Below, in pieces: positions 18,044 to 28,693 of a DNA stretch of 64,000 nucleotides. A model generated the notes under the pieces. It ran no database searches and had not been told where the DNA came from. It saw only the letters and a program-made list of their open reading frames with translations. The position numbers and the translations under genes were made by a program. Numbering within the stretch: position 1 is the stretch's first letter; each line of letters opens with the position of its first letter. Origin of the DNA: Candidatus Kapaibacterium sp. (GTDB lineage Bacteria > Bacteroidota > Ignavibacteria > Kapaibacteriales > UBA2268). The stretch is taken from NCBI GenBank assembly GCA_026418625.1, contig JAOABA010000046.1, positions 1 to 64,000 on the forward strand, read 5' to 3'.

Positions 18044-19096
18044 ATGCAAGAGTTCTTACTACATAAGATATATGGTCTTCAAGTCTGGCAATATCTTGGA
18101 ATTTTAGGATTCCTTGTTGGTGGTTTTCTTGCCTATAAAATACTTGGTTGGATATTCAACTTCTTCCTACTAAAATTATGCTCTAAGACAAAATACAAAG
18201 AGATTTTCGAGACATACATTAAAACAATCTATAAGTTATCAAGCTTGATTGTTGTTGTGTACTTGATTTATGATAATCTCGAATTTCTTAAATTAGGACG
18301 AGCTTTTAAAAAAACTGCCACAACAGCTTATGAACTCATCGTTCCTTTACTTATATTTGGAATCATCTATAAATTAACTTATGTAGTTTCAGATATTATC
18401 AAACATCTTGCTTCAAAAACCAATACAAAATTTGATAAAAGCTTTGCTTCCTTGGTCAGAAGAACCCTGAAGGTAATAATAATAATAATTGGAATTATTT
18501 ATTTACTTAATTATCTAAAAATTGATATTACACCTGTTATTGCAGGGGTTTCAATCGGAGGTTTAGCAGTTGCTTTAGCGGCACAAGAAACACTCAAGAA
18601 TTTCTTTGGTTCAATTACAATCTATTTAGATAGACCTTTTGAAGTTGGGGATTGGATTATTTCTCCGGGTTTCGAGGGAACTGTTGAGGAAATTGGTTTA
18701 CGTTCAACCAGAATTAGAAGTTTTAATAATTCGCTAATAACTGTGCCAAATGGAAAAATCATTGATGCTGTGATTGATAATATGGGAAAAAGAAATTATC
18801 GCAGATTTCTTCAATTTTTGAGAATTTCCTACGAAACACCCACAACTATCATCGAGGATTTTATTTCAGGAATAAAATCTATTGCAAATGAACATAAATA
18901 TGTTGTAAAGGAAAATATTCAGGTGAGCCTACACGAATTTGCGGAATATTCAATTAATATTAGAATAAATCTATTTTTTAATGTTCCTGATTATCTAACT
19001 GAACTCGAGTTAAGACAGGAACTAATGGAAAAAATCCTTCAACTAGCCGAGAATTTAAAAGTCAACTTCGAAAAAGCAAATAGACTTTTCTCATAG
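18044..19096 (+). CDS. MscS-family small-conductance mechanosensitive channel
   Basis: The 350-aa inner-membrane protein has about four or five N-terminal helices and then the MscS pore and beta domain. The pore helix is the glycine/alanine-rich GVSIGGLAVALAAQETLKN, followed by YLDRPFEVGDWI, GTVEEIGLRSTRIR and VPNGKI. It releases solutes on hypo-osmotic shock. The C-terminal alpha-beta domain is complete. It starts 20 bases after ychF. Confidence 0.92.
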   Translation: MQEFLLHKIYGLQVWQYLGILGFLVGGFLAYKILGWIFNFFLLKLCSKTKYKEIFETYIKTIYKLSSLIVVVYLIYDNLEFLKLGRAFKKTATTAYELIVPLLIFGIIYKLTYVVSDIIKHLASKTNTKFDKSFASLVRRTLKVIIIIIGIIYLLNYLKIDITPVIAGVSIGGLAVALAAQETLKNFFGSITIYLDRPFEVGDWIISPGFEGTVEEIGLRSTRIRSFNNSLITVPNGKIIDAVIDNMGKRNYRRFLQFLRISYETPTTIIEDFISGIKSIANEHKYVVKENIQVSLHEFAEYSINIRINLFFNVPDYLTELELRQELMEKILQLAENLKVNFEKANRLFS

Positions 19097-19202
19097 CAAC
19101 ACCAAAGTTACACTCAATAAAATAATTTATTTAAAGCTGATAAAATTAATATTTTAGTCTAACTAAACTTTTAATTTTTTGTTAATTATTTTAGGATTTG
19201 TT

Positions 19203-19919
19203 ATGTATAACTTTATTAGATACATTTTGCTATGTTTTTCGATTATTTTTTTGTTAATTGAAACATTAAAAGCTGACCATAGAAAATATGTTTGGACATA
19301 TCAATATATGACAATGGATAGAGGTGAAGCTGAATTTGAAAATTATCTTACTTTTTCGACACCAGAGTCAGGTAAATTTGAAAACAATACAACTTTTGAA
19401 AATCAATTTGAAATAGAAATCGGTATGACAGATAATTTTGACTTTGCTATTTATCAGGTTTTTAAGCAAAAACCGGGAGGGAATTTTACTTTCGATTCTT
19501 ATAAACTCAGAGCAAGATATAAACTAATGAAAAAAGATGAATTTTTATTCGATCCATTGATATATGCTGAATACAAAGGTTATCCAGATTTTTCACAACA
19601 TAAATTTGAATTTAAACTTATAATGGCTAAAGATATTGGTCATTTTAATGTTGCTCTAAATCCAATTATTGAGCTTGAGAGTAGTAAAAATTGGAAACCA
19701 TTATTTTTATATTCTATTGGATTAAGCTATGAATTATCTAAATTATTATGTTTAGGAGTTGAATTTAGAGGAAGCGAAAATGGTCACTATGTTGCTCCTG
19801 TGATTTCTCACGGTTCGCCAAAATTATGGATTGCCGCAGCTCCAACTTTTATGCTTGGAGGTATTAAAGCAGGTAATCCTGAATTTCTATTTAGGACAAT
19901 CATAGGTGTAGGAATTTAG
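19203..19919 (+). CDS. Putative outer-membrane barrel protein, function unknown
   Basis: The start is placed at ATG 19203, which has AGGA 7 bases upstream, rather than at an upstream TTG at 19179. The 238-aa product has a signal peptide and then alternating strands rich in F, Y and E (FEIEIGMTDNFDFAIYQVF, YKLRARYKLM), consistent with a barrel of 8-12 strands. It resembles generic DUF-type outer-membrane proteins with no named function. A strong hairpin terminator follows. Confidence 0.6.
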   Translation: MYNFIRYILLCFSIIFLLIETLKADHRKYVWTYQYMTMDRGEAEFENYLTFSTPESGKFENNTTFENQFEIEIGMTDNFDFAIYQVFKQKPGGNFTFDSYKLRARYKLMKKDEFLFDPLIYAEYKGYPDFSQHKFEFKLIMAKDIGHFNVALNPIIELESSKNWKPLFLYSIGLSYELSKLLCLGVEFRGSENGHYVAPVISHGSPKLWIAAAPTFMLGGIKAGNPEFLFRTIIGVGI

Positions 19920-19952
19920 ATTTCTTAATATCTTCTTCGAAATTTGAATTAA

Positions 19953-19990
19953 AAAAGGCTCCTCGAGAAAATCGGGGAGCCTTTTAATTT
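19953..19990. terminator. Bidirectional rho-independent terminator
   Basis: AAAAGGCTCC (19953-19962) pairs perfectly with GGAGCCTTTT (19976-19985) around a 13-base loop. It has A-runs on the left and T-runs on the right. It lies between convergent genes and can serve both. Confidence 0.9.
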
Positions 19991-20004
19991 AAACTTGATT
20001 ATTA

Positions 20005-23000
20005 TTATTTATGAATAATCAATTCTTTAACTTCTTGGAATGGTCCGCTTGACATTCTAACGAAATAAACACCTGAACTAAGTTCATCAACTGGTAAGTT
20101 AACTGAATATTTTCCGGGTTTCATCAATTGTGCAACTGGTGTAGCAACAACTTCACCCTTGGCATTGAATACAACTATTTCAGTCCAACCGTCAAGTGCA
20201 ATTTCAAAGTCTAAGGTTGTTCCGGAAGAACCAACTGGATTTGGAACAATGTTGCCAAATGCATATCGGTTAACTCCGATATCAACTAAACGAATGTCAT
20301 AAACGCAAGTCGGGTTAAGCTTAACTTCGTCATCAGTGTGAGTCATAGCAAGGCACATATTACCCTGAGCTTGAATATTATGCTCTATTTTTGATAAATC
20401 GGGAATATTCTTATCAGGTCTTAAGAGAGAAGCCAATGTGAACCTAAGTAATTCACCTCTATCATTGATGATATAGTTTCCAATAGCTGATAATTTCATA
20501 GTTATCATACCTTTCTTGTCATCAATTGATAGAGTTCCGGGCTTAATCTCAAGCTTGCCTTTGAATGCACTACCTATTTCAATAGTTGATTCAATTACTT
20601 TAAGAATATCGCCGTTGTATTTGATATAAACATCAAGTTCTTTAGCTTTTGCCATACTGATATCATTTGTGCCTTCAAGCTCAATCATTATTGGTATAGG
20701 ATCACCGATTGTGGGCCATACTCTATTAATGTTTGGTTTAATCACAGATATCTTTGTGTTTCTTGTAAAGCTAACAGCTTCGACAACTACTTCAGTAGTA
20801 TCGTAAGGTTTACCTTCGATATTTGTGCTGAATATAACTTTAACTGTTTTTCTACCTACAACAAGTGGCGCATATCCGATTTTTATTATTTTTACTTCAC
20901 CGGATTTCATATCAAATCCTTGAGCATCGTAAGGATTTTCGAAGAATACATCATCTGCGTCGGGTTCGAGTCTTATTGAATTAACTTTGAAATCACCTGA
21001 ACCATAATTTTCGACTCTAACATTTAAAGTAGTATTGGTTCCGATGCAAATTAGTGCTTGATCTCCACTGACTCTCATAAATTGAGAAATTCCATAGCCC
21101 GTCCAGTTGGATGTTACTTCGAATTCGGCATCGCTAACAGTAGTTATTGAGGCAGTAGCAGGACCGATATGAGTAGCAACAAAGTCAGCGTCAAACTCAA
21201 TATATTCGCCGGGTTGTAATGTTACCGGTAGGTTTAAAGCTGCTTTGTTAAATCTAAAGCCTTCGGTTCCATAATTTACTCCATCGGTTGAGATTGCACC
21301 CGGAGGATTAACAATCAAATCAGTTATAGTAACAGCATCTTCCCATTGATATCTTGTATTGGTTATTCTTATGGTTCTTGTTTGTTTCTTAGCAAAATCA
21401 TTAACTATTGTTGTGTCAAAATCATAATCTGATGTTGAGATTACAGGAACAATACCAATACCTTCGAGGACTGACTTAGTTTTGCTATCCGCAGAATTTT
21501 CGAATGCAAATTCAACATAATGCTTTCCAACAACTTTTGGATTGAACACGACTGGTGTGTATAGCTCTTCTTTTGGTTGAAGAACAAGATTTAAATATTT
21601 AGTTCTATCAAATTCAAAAGCTTCAGGATTTTGAGCACCCGGCTGTTGAATAAGACTTGTTACAGAGACCTGTTCAGTTCCAGTATTAATAACAGTCAAT
21701 ATTGGGAAATTGTTATCAGCTGGATATGGTCCGTCATTATTGAAATTAGGTCTGTTAATTCTTCTCTTGCCCCAGTCATAAGAATTTGAAGCAAGTCCGG
21801 GAGCTATACCACAACCAAATATAACACAAATGCTATCAATTTGTCTTGCATCGTTGAAGAATACTATTTGATCGGGGTAATCCCGTTCTGCTGTAGGAGC
21901 AAAATAGACATTAAATATGAATGATTTCTTCGGTTCGATGACAATTGGTGTTGCTAAAAGTCCATTAACATCAACAGGTGGTAAGTCAGTTGAATATACT
22001 GGGTCTGTTGGACCTTTATAACCAGTGATAACGAGATCAACAGAACCTGAGTTTGTTATTGTGAACGGTTTATTAACTGGTGGTCTGTTGATAGTCAAAC
22101 AACCGAAATTAACATCCGTTACCTCTATTACTGGTTCCCCAACTTTTGCTTCGACTCTTGATTTATAGGCAAAGAAGCAAGTATCGCCAATACCAATTGA
22201 ATCTGCGAAGCTACCTTCTTGTGTGGCTGTGAATTCAATTGTAAAGTCAATAGCTTGTTTAGGTCCTAACCAATATGGAAGAACAACATTAGGTGGTAAA
22301 ATTAGTTTAAATCCTTCATTACCGCTTTTTAACTTGATTTCTGTCAACTTAACAGGTGAGGTTTCAGATTCATTAATTGCCTGAAATTGTGCTGATCTCG
22401 TTTCACCAATTTTTAAGGTTCCAAAATTAAATTTGTCAGGTTTAATAGCTAATTTGATAGCTTTATAAAATACTGTTATAGTAGTATCATTACCACGTCT
22501 ATCGGAAAAGACAATAACAGCTTTAGCATCTTTTTCAAGATCAACAACTTTAAGCGACCAATTGGTTGTTCTTGTTTCACCCGGTATGAATTCATCATAA
22601 TCTAAGATATAATTATAGCTTTCGGTAGCATCAAGAACAATCATAGAAAGGTTTGAACGAATTTTTGCATCATCTGGCATATCAGTAACAGTAGCTCCTT
22701 TTACAGTTCCATCACATTGAACAATCCATTTTGGATTTGGTGGAACTGTATCTGGTTTCTCTAAGTCTGCCAAAGCAGCGCTTGTTGGGAAGCCATAAGA
22801 GTCATAACTTGAATATCCAAATGAATAGGCAGCAAATGGTCTTTTTGCTCTGATTTTATAAACACCATCACCGGGAAGAGTAATGGTTTTTAAAGCGTAT
22901 TTTCTTCCTTCTACATTGTAATTAAATAATTCATCAATGCCGGGGAATCTTGATCTCAATGGACGCCAAACAAATTGACCGCCTTGAACCTGAGCAAATT

Positions 23001-24288
23001 CCATATCAATCGGCATCATACCAAGTGAGTCGGCTTCATAAACCAAGTTGATATAGTTTTCAGGGAATGCATCTCCACCCATAATACCGGGAGTGCAGAA
23101 AGTTATTTCTTTTTGGTATTGCTGCAAAGGTGTTATAACCATAACAAATGGGTCACTATTTGGATGGGGATAACCATCTTCCTGAACACCGGTATTATAT
23201 AATGTAACACCTATTGGTTTATCACCAGATATAACTACTGAACGTGGAGTTTGTCCAAGTGGAACCATTCTCATATCCAAGAAAGCTCTTCCTTCAATAC
23301 CGCCAGCATCTGGTAAAAATCCAATCTGTGCACCGTCTTTATAAATTCTAGTATTAGGTTCTTTTGCAAATATCTTTATTGGAGATGAGTGTTTTCTTTT
23401 TGGCACTTTTGGAACGTGGTAATCAGTTCCCCAAGTGAATGTTGGAATGTCCATCTCAACTGTGTAATCGCACCATTGATTACCTGTTGGAATGTTATTA
23501 CATTGATTTCCAGTAACAAGAGCAACAGGTTTGTTTGCAACTACTTTACTTCCAGAAAGTTCAGCTTCATCAGCATCAGTTGAAAACATCCAAACATCGC
23601 CTTTCATAAGAATTGCTTCTTTTGTTTGACCGGGTCTCATACCTCCGGCAGTTCTTGTAACAGAGTTACCACCTAAAGTAAATCTAACTCTTGTATCGTC
23701 ATAAGCTGCAACTATTCCGCAGGTATTGGGAAGTTTGTAATTCCAAACAGCTCGGAACATAGCATCTACCTTATGACCAGCAACAATATATTCTTTGCCA
23801 AGTGAGGAAACGGGTATAGCAAGAAAACCATCGCTAGTATAACGGTATCGGACAACACAATATACCACCATCGGGTCATTGGCATAAACGTGGATGCCTG
23901 ATCCCGGATATACTTGCTCAGGAACGTTTGGATCACGACCTGCTTTAGTATAGGCTTGACCAATGGTTGGTGTTATATTGAATTCTATAACATCGTTTGG
24001 AATTGTCATTCTTGATCTTAAGAAACCTTTTCCGGGAACTTCAACGGTAACTAAAGTTTTAACCGGAGAGGTTACAAAAATCTTGATAAAGTTACTGAAT
24101 CCATAACTTTCATCCTCAAAGCAAGGTGGTATAGTAAACCAGAAATCCTTACCTACGTTGTTTGCTCCAAGCATTTTAGGAAGACTGCTTTTTATATCTT
24201 CCTCATTGACTTCACTTAATGCTATTTTGGGAATAATTATCCCTATGAGCAAAAACATAAAGAGGACTATTCGTAAATTCTTCTTCAT
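20005..24288 (-). CDS. T9SS-secreted surface protein with IgGFc-binding-like and ASH domains
   Basis: The 1427-aa protein starts at ATG 24288, with GGAGGA 4 bases upstream; an in-frame TTG 12 bases earlier lies before that RBS. It has a signal peptide (about residues 1-26). An IgGFc-binding-like N-terminal region follows (about 45-400: GKDFWFTIPP, VYANDPMVVYCV, VAGHKVDAMFR, PKVPKRKHSSPIKIF). Several ASH/choice-of-anchor-D beta domains come next (FNFGTLKIGETRSAQF near 640, then repeats to about 1190), and then a cohesin-like region. The last 80 residues form a T9SS sorting domain (PNPVGSS ... LSSGVYFVRM). Role: a cell-surface or released protein, probably adhesive (inferred). Confidence 0.85.
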   Translation of the reverse strand: MKKNLRIVLFMFLLIGIIIPKIALSEVNEEDIKSSLPKMLGANNVGKDFWFTIPPCFEDESYGFSNFIKIFVTSPVKTLVTVEVPGKGFLRSRMTIPNDVIEFNITPTIGQAYTKAGRDPNVPEQVYPGSGIHVYANDPMVVYCVVRYRYTSDGFLAIPVSSLGKEYIVAGHKVDAMFRAVWNYKLPNTCGIVAAYDDTRVRFTLGGNSVTRTAGGMRPGQTKEAILMKGDVWMFSTDADEAELSGSKVVANKPVALVTGNQCNNIPTGNQWCDYTVEMDIPTFTWGTDYHVPKVPKRKHSSPIKIFAKEPNTRIYKDGAQIGFLPDAGGIEGRAFLDMRMVPLGQTPRSVVISGDKPIGVTLYNTGVQEDGYPHPNSDPFVMVITPLQQYQKEITFCTPGIMGGDAFPENYINLVYEADSLGMMPIDMEFAQVQGGQFVWRPLRSRFPGIDELFNYNVEGRKYALKTITLPGDGVYKIRAKRPFAAYSFGYSSYDSYGFPTSAALADLEKPDTVPPNPKWIVQCDGTVKGATVTDMPDDAKIRSNLSMIVLDATESYNYILDYDEFIPGETRTTNWSLKVVDLEKDAKAVIVFSDRRGNDTTITVFYKAIKLAIKPDKFNFGTLKIGETRSAQFQAINESETSPVKLTEIKLKSGNEGFKLILPPNVVLPYWLGPKQAIDFTIEFTATQEGSFADSIGIGDTCFFAYKSRVEAKVGEPVIEVTDVNFGCLTINRPPVNKPFTITNSGSVDLVITGYKGPTDPVYSTDLPPVDVNGLLATPIVIEPKKSFIFNVYFAPTAERDYPDQIVFFNDARQIDSICVIFGCGIAPGLASNSYDWGKRRINRPNFNNDGPYPADNNFPILTVINTGTEQVSVTSLIQQPGAQNPEAFEFDRTKYLNLVLQPKEELYTPVVFNPKVVGKHYVEFAFENSADSKTKSVLEGIGIVPVISTSDYDFDTTIVNDFAKKQTRTIRITNTRYQWEDAVTITDLIVNPPGAISTDGVNYGTEGFRFNKAALNLPVTLQPGEYIEFDADFVATHIGPATASITTVSDAEFEVTSNWTGYGISQFMRVSGDQALICIGTNTTLNVRVENYGSGDFKVNSIRLEPDADDVFFENPYDAQGFDMKSGEVKIIKIGYAPLVVGRKTVKVIFSTNIEGKPYDTTEVVVEAVSFTRNTKISVIKPNINRVWPTIGDPIPIMIELEGTNDISMAKAKELDVYIKYNGDILKVIESTIEIGSAFKGKLEIKPGTLSIDDKKGMITMKLSAIGNYIINDRGELLRFTLASLLRPDKNIPDLSKIEHNIQAQGNMCLAMTHTDDEVKLNPTCVYDIRLVDIGVNRYAFGNIVPNPVGSSGTTLDFEIALDGWTEIVVFNAKGEVVATPVAQLMKPGKYSVNLPVDELSSGVYFVRMSSGPFQEVKELIIHK

Positions 24289-24342
24289 AAATTCCTCCAA
24301 AAGTTAAATAAAATTAATTGAGTTTTCATAGTTTATTATCGT

Positions 24343-24350
24343 CAAATATA
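24343..24350 (-). promoter_or_regulatory. Candidate -7 box for the 1427-aa T9SS protein
   Basis: On the minus strand TATATTTG matches TAnnTTTG, 55 bases before the ATG at 24288. No TTTG lies at 19-21 bases upstream. Confidence 0.4.
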
Positions 24351-24478
24351 AATAATTTTCTTAACAAATTATTGTATTTTATTGCTAACACCTAAATTTT
24401 TTTATCTAAGTAATAGTATTAACAACTCAAAGTAACGAATGTTACAAAAAAAATAAAAAAATTTAATTTTTTTATTAA

Positions 24479-25669
24479 TCAAATTAAGCCTAAGTCTTTA
24501 CCAGCGATTTTGAAAGCCTCTAAAATCTGCTCAAGATGAATATCTTCGTGAGTTGCCATATAACTTGTTCGCATCATACTCATATTCGGTGGCACTCCCG
24601 GTGGAATAAAAGCATTAACGAACACACCTAAATCAAAAAGTTTCCTCCAAAATAGAAAGGCTTTATCAACATCACCAACAATAACGGGCACTATAGCTGT
24701 TTCGTGCTCAACGATGGTAAATCCTAACTCTTTAAATCCTTTCCTCATTTTATTAGAGTTTGAAATTAGTTTTTCAACTCTCCAAGGTTCTTCTATTAAT
24801 AAATCAAGTGATGCTAAAGCAGCCGCACAAGATGCTGGTGTCGGGCTTGCACTAAAAATAATAGCAGGGGAGTGGTGCTTTAGGTAGTTAGTTACTCTTT
24901 CTGGACCAGCTACAAAGCCGCCAAGTGAGGAAAATGTTTTTGAAAATGTTCCCATTACCAAATCAGTTTCTGCTTCTTTTCCATAATGTGAAGGTGTGCC
25001 ACGACCACCTTTTCCAATAACACCTACAGCGTGAGCATCATCAACAAGAATTCTTGCTCCATATTTTCTTGCTACTTTGATGAGGTTGGGTAAATCTACA
25101 ATTTCTCCAGTAACCGAAAAAACTCCATCAGTAACGATAAATTTTCCAGCTGATTCTGGAATTTTTGAAAGGGTTTTTTCAAGGTCTTCCATATCATTGT
25201 GCTTATACCTTACGAACTCGGCAAAACCTCCTTTAGCCATCATTGCACCGTTGACTATACAGGCGTGATTTTCTTTATCGGAAACCACATAATCACCTTT
25301 TGAAGCGAGAGTAGAAATCACACCGATGGCTGTCTGGTAGCCAGTGCTAAATAATAATACTGATTCGTAGCCGAGAAATTCAGCTAACCTTCGTTCTAAT
25401 TCAATGTGTAAATCAACAGTTCCGGTTAAATATCTCGAGCCTGAACAGCCAGTTCCATATTTTTTTATGGCGTTCATCGAGGCTTCTTTTACTCTTGGGT
25501 GAGCAGTTAAACCCAAATAATTATTTGAGCCGGCCATAATAAATTTTCGTCCTTCTATTCTCACAACGGGTCCCTCATTTTCTTCGATTGCTCTGAAATA
25601 GGGGTATAAACCCATTGCTTTTACTTCGTCGGCTCTGACAAAACTATAACACTTTTCAAATAAATCCAC
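24479..25669 (-). CDS. Serine palmitoyltransferase-like alpha-oxoamine synthase
   Basis: The 396-aa PLP enzyme is of the alpha-oxoamine synthase family. The N-terminal [13 protein letters not shown] and GSNNYLGL with [24 protein letters not shown], and the Schiff-base lysine K244 in [12 protein letters not shown] are visible. The LYPYFR start and the GxGSR substrate loop resemble the bacterial serine palmitoyltransferases of Bacteroidota, which begin sphingolipid synthesis. Glycine C-acetyltransferase (Kbl) and BioF are the alternatives: no biotin or tdh gene is adjacent. SPT is favoured but not proven. Confidence 0.72.
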   Translation of the reverse strand: MDLFEKCYSFVRADEVKAMGLYPYFRAIEENEGPVVRIEGRKFIMAGSNNYLGLTAHPRVKEASMNAIKKYGTGCSGSRYLTGTVDLHIELERRLAEFLGYESVLLFSTGYQTAIGVISTLASKGDYVVSDKENHACIVNGAMMAKGGFAEFVRYKHNDMEDLEKTLSKIPESAGKFIVTDGVFSVTGEIVDLPNLIKVARKYGARILVDDAHAVGVIGKGGRGTPSHYGKEAETDLVMGTFSKTFSSLGGFVAGPERVTNYLKHHSPAIIFSASPTPASCAAALASLDLLIEEPWRVEKLISNSNKMRKGFKELGFTIVEHETAIVPVIVGDVDKAFLFWRKLFDLGVFVNAFIPPGVPPNMSMMRTSYMATHEDIHLEQILEAFKIAGKDLGLI

Positions 25670-25789
25670 TTATTCTCCAAATAAATTAATAAAGTTGTAA
25701 AAAATATTTTTTAGCAATGACAAATATTATAAAAAATATCAGCATTTCAAAATTTAATATGACTAATTACTTGATTATTATTGATTTTT

Positions 25790-26767
25790 TTATTTGACAT
25801 AATGATAAACGTAGCTTGGTTCAATTGATAATACTTTAAAATTTTCGGGAACACTTATTTCGGGGATTAAAACACCAGTATTATCATTTAATATTTGGTA
25901 ATAATCTAAACTTAAATTAATATCTCTTGGATTAATTTTTGTGATTAAATCTATACCACTTCTTATTGTAACTTTAAATTTGTTTGGAATTAAAATATGG
26001 TTGTCTCCTAAATCTCTTCCTTTTATCGCAATTGGAACATCAAAAAAAGTCATTTCTGCAATTTGTTGAATATCTCCACTGACTTTAACCTCTTTTTGGG
26101 ATAGAGTTATAATGTTCGAAAGAGTATCTTTCAGTGGAACTTCGAATATGAATGGTTCGTCAACTTCAGTGAAGACCCTTTCTTCGGTTGTCCAATACTG
26201 AATCTGATTAATAATTTTTTCATTTCCTTTGATATTAATTATGTCTGGATTTACTTTTAGTTTTCCAATTAATAAAAATCCATCTTTTGGTATGACTTTG
26301 ACTCTCGGTTTGACCTCGATAGAGCTAATGCTGATTTTTCCTAATCTTATTGTTATAGGTGGTGAATTCGTAGAGACCGCCCTTGCATTCCCTAAAAATT
26401 TAACATTATCAATCAAATCATTTCTGGATATTTGATAAATTGTGTCAATATCCTTATTTGATAAATCTATAACTATCTCATAAGTTGGGTTAATGAACAT
26501 AAGGTTAAAAAGTTGCCAACCGTTGCCTTTTACTTCTATTGGGACTTCTTTAATAAATCTTTCCTTGCCAGTTAATTCGATTGACCAATTTTCTGAAGTA
26601 ATTATTTTTAGTGGAATTTTGATTGTAGTATAAAATTCCTGATTCAAATTAGTATAGAACCATAATGCGATAGCGAATAGAAAAGCTCCAATAATAGCTT
26701 TTTTACCTGTAATTTTTGTAAAGCTTTTACCCAAAAAATTCGGTAAAGTATTTTTTTTATTTTCCAC
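25790..26767 (-). CDS. YbbR-domain membrane-anchored protein (CdaR-like)
   Basis: The 325-aa protein has one N-terminal membrane helix (about residues 26-42: AIIGAFLFAIALWFYTN) and then repeated YbbR-type beta domains (IPLKIITSENWSIE, VPIEVKGNGW, VKPRVKVIPKDGF, VPIAIKGRDL). In Firmicutes such proteins (CdaR) regulate the diadenylate cyclase CdaA. No CdaA gene is adjacent here. Its ATG directly follows the dnaG stop with no gap, so it is translationally coupled to dnaG. Confidence 0.82.
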   Translation of the reverse strand: MENKKNTLPNFLGKSFTKITGKKAIIGAFLFAIALWFYTNLNQEFYTTIKIPLKIITSENWSIELTGKERFIKEVPIEVKGNGWQLFNLMFINPTYEIVIDLSNKDIDTIYQISRNDLIDNVKFLGNARAVSTNSPPITIRLGKISISSIEVKPRVKVIPKDGFLLIGKLKVNPDIINIKGNEKIINQIQYWTTEERVFTEVDEPFIFEVPLKDTLSNIITLSQKEVKVSGDIQQIAEMTFFDVPIAIKGRDLGDNHILIPNKFKVTIRSGIDLITKINPRDINLSLDYYQILNDNTGVLIPEISVPENFKVLSIEPSYVYHYVK

Positions 26768-28678
26768 TTAATTCGTTTCGAATATTTTCAAAATTTGTGC
26801 TTTTTTCTTGAACAATTTATCAATATTTTTTAATAATTCTTTTTGCTGTTCAAAGTCAATTTCTTTTATTTTGGATTTTAACTCTTTTAACTCTCTGTCA
26901 ATTCTTATAATTTCCATATTTAGGTAAGCATCAGTCAGTGGTTTAATAGAGTCAGTAGTTTTCAAACCTCTTATATAATCTTTCCAATTCGAACTTGCTT
27001 GTTCATTGATTAAAGCATCCTCTTTCAAGATTAGTTCAAGTAACAGACTTTTTTCAGACTGATTGTAACTATTATCATCGTCATTTTCTAATAATTTTTC
27101 TGTAATTTTCTCTCCAGAGCTAATTATTTGAACTAATATTCTGAAAAGTCTTTCAGCTCTATTCGTAATTAGACCACGTTTCAAAATTTTATATTTTTTA
27201 TCTAATTCGTTTAAAATTTCTGGTTTCTTTAAGATATAATGAAGAATAATTTTTTCTTCAGGTAGTATTTCTTCTTCTATTTCTTTTTTATCAGAATTGG
27301 TTTTTTCAAATGCTTTTGTTTGTTCGCCTTTGTTTTCGGTTCTTTGTAAATTAGTATGAGTCTCTTTGGATTTTTCTTTTGTTTCTAACTTATTTTTTTC
27401 GCTGTAAATAGCTTCTAACTGTTTTTCGGTTAAGTTCAATGAAGAAGCAATCTTGGAAATATAAATATCGTGCTGCAGTCTATCTGGAATTTTTGTAATT
27501 AAATCAAGCAGATATCTTATTAATTCAGCTTTTTCAGTTGGGGAATTAATATTAGTTTGTTTTCTTTTTATTTCAATAATAAATTCAATAAAATCAATAG
27601 CTTCGTCCAGATATTTTGAAAATAGCTGCTTGCCGTGTTTTCTTATTAAACTATCTGGGTCTTCACCTTTTGGAAGAAGGACAATAAAAATTTCGAAACC
27701 CTGCCTGATAGCAAGTTCTAAGCCTCTTTCAGTGGCTTTTATTCCAGCTTCATCAGCATCATAAACGAAATAAATTTTCTTGCAATATGATTTTAAAATT
27801 GTAAGTTGATCATTAGTTAAGGCTGTTCCGCTCGATGAAATACTATTTTTGAAGCCAGCTTGATGAAGCGAAATAACATCAGCATACCCCTCGACCATAA
27901 TTGCATATTTTTTTGAACGAATTTCATTCTTTGCTTGAAACAGCCCGTAAAGAGTTTTGCTTTTATCGTAAACTAAAGTCTGAGGTGTGTTAATATATTT
28001 TGGTTGATCCTTGTCGTCAGTTAGTATTCTTGCTCCGAAGCCAATTACTTTGCCAAATTTGTCCTGAATTGGGAACATAGCCCTGCCTCTGAATCTGTCG
28101 TAATAAGTTCCATTTTCTTCATTTTTAACAAGCAAACCAGATTCAGCAATCAAGGTTTCTTCATAACCCTGTTTCTTCAGAAGTTTAAGAATTTCATCCC
28201 AACTGTTGTTAGAGTAACCAAGGTAAAATTCTTTAATTGTTTCATCTTTATAGCCACGATTATGAAAATAAGCCAGAACGGACTTTCCGGATGTTGTCAT
28301 TAGCATTTTATGATAATGCTCATTAGCTTTTTCTAAAATTTCAAGTATTAAATCTCTTTTCGATAATTGCTCATTATTTTTTTTAGACTTAGTTTCTTCT
28401 AAACGTATACCGGCTTTCGAAGCAAGAATTTTGAGGCTTTCCTGAAAACTATATCCATAATAATCCATCATAAAGGTTAGGGCATTACCGGCTTTTCCGC
28501 ATCCAAAGCATTTATAAATCGATTTTTCGGGAGAAACTGTGAAAGAAGGTGTTTTCTCTTGATGAAAGGGACAAAGTCCAATATAATTTGTCCCTCTTTT
28601 CCTAAGGTCAACAACCTCACCGATTACATCAACAATATCGGTAAGTTCAAGAACCTTATTTTTTATTTCTTCTTTCAT
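26768..28678 (-). CDS. dnaG: DNA primase DnaG
   Basis: The 636-aa protein has the N-terminal CHC2 zinc finger C36-x2-H39-x17-C57-x2-C60, the RNA-polymerase-like core with EGNGTYYDRFRGR, and a Toprim domain (MVEGYADVISLHQAG; YDADEAG). The C-terminal third, including a low-complexity K/E/T stretch around residues 430-470, is the helicase-interaction region and is poorly conserved. It makes RNA primers for replication. It lies in an operon with folB and folK upstream and ybbR downstream. Confidence 0.96.
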   Translation of the reverse strand: MKEEIKNKVLELTDIVDVIGEVVDLRKRGTNYIGLCPFHQEKTPSFTVSPEKSIYKCFGCGKAGNALTFMMDYYGYSFQESLKILASKAGIRLEETKSKKNNEQLSKRDLILEILEKANEHYHKMLMTTSGKSVLAYFHNRGYKDETIKEFYLGYSNNSWDEILKLLKKQGYEETLIAESGLLVKNEENGTYYDRFRGRAMFPIQDKFGKVIGFGARILTDDKDQPKYINTPQTLVYDKSKTLYGLFQAKNEIRSKKYAIMVEGYADVISLHQAGFKNSISSSGTALTNDQLTILKSYCKKIYFVYDADEAGIKATERGLELAIRQGFEIFIVLLPKGEDPDSLIRKHGKQLFSKYLDEAIDFIEFIIEIKRKQTNINSPTEKAELIRYLLDLITKIPDRLQHDIYISKIASSLNLTEKQLEAIYSEKNKLETKEKSKETHTNLQRTENKGEQTKAFEKTNSDKKEIEEEILPEEKIILHYILKKPEILNELDKKYKILKRGLITNRAERLFRILVQIISSGEKITEKLLENDDDNSYNQSEKSLLLELILKEDALINEQASSNWKDYIRGLKTTDSIKPLTDAYLNMEIIRIDRELKELKSKIKEIDFEQQKELLKNIDKLFKKKAQILKIFETN

Positions 28679-28693
28679 TATTAATCATAATTT

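Noticed and set aside
19179-19202. TTG start eight codons upstream for the outer-membrane-like protein
   Set aside because: AGGA is placed for the ATG at 19203, and the signal peptide is more typical from there.
24289-24300. TTG start for the 1427-aa T9SS protein
   Set aside because: The GGAGGA ribosome site lies between it and the ATG at 24288.
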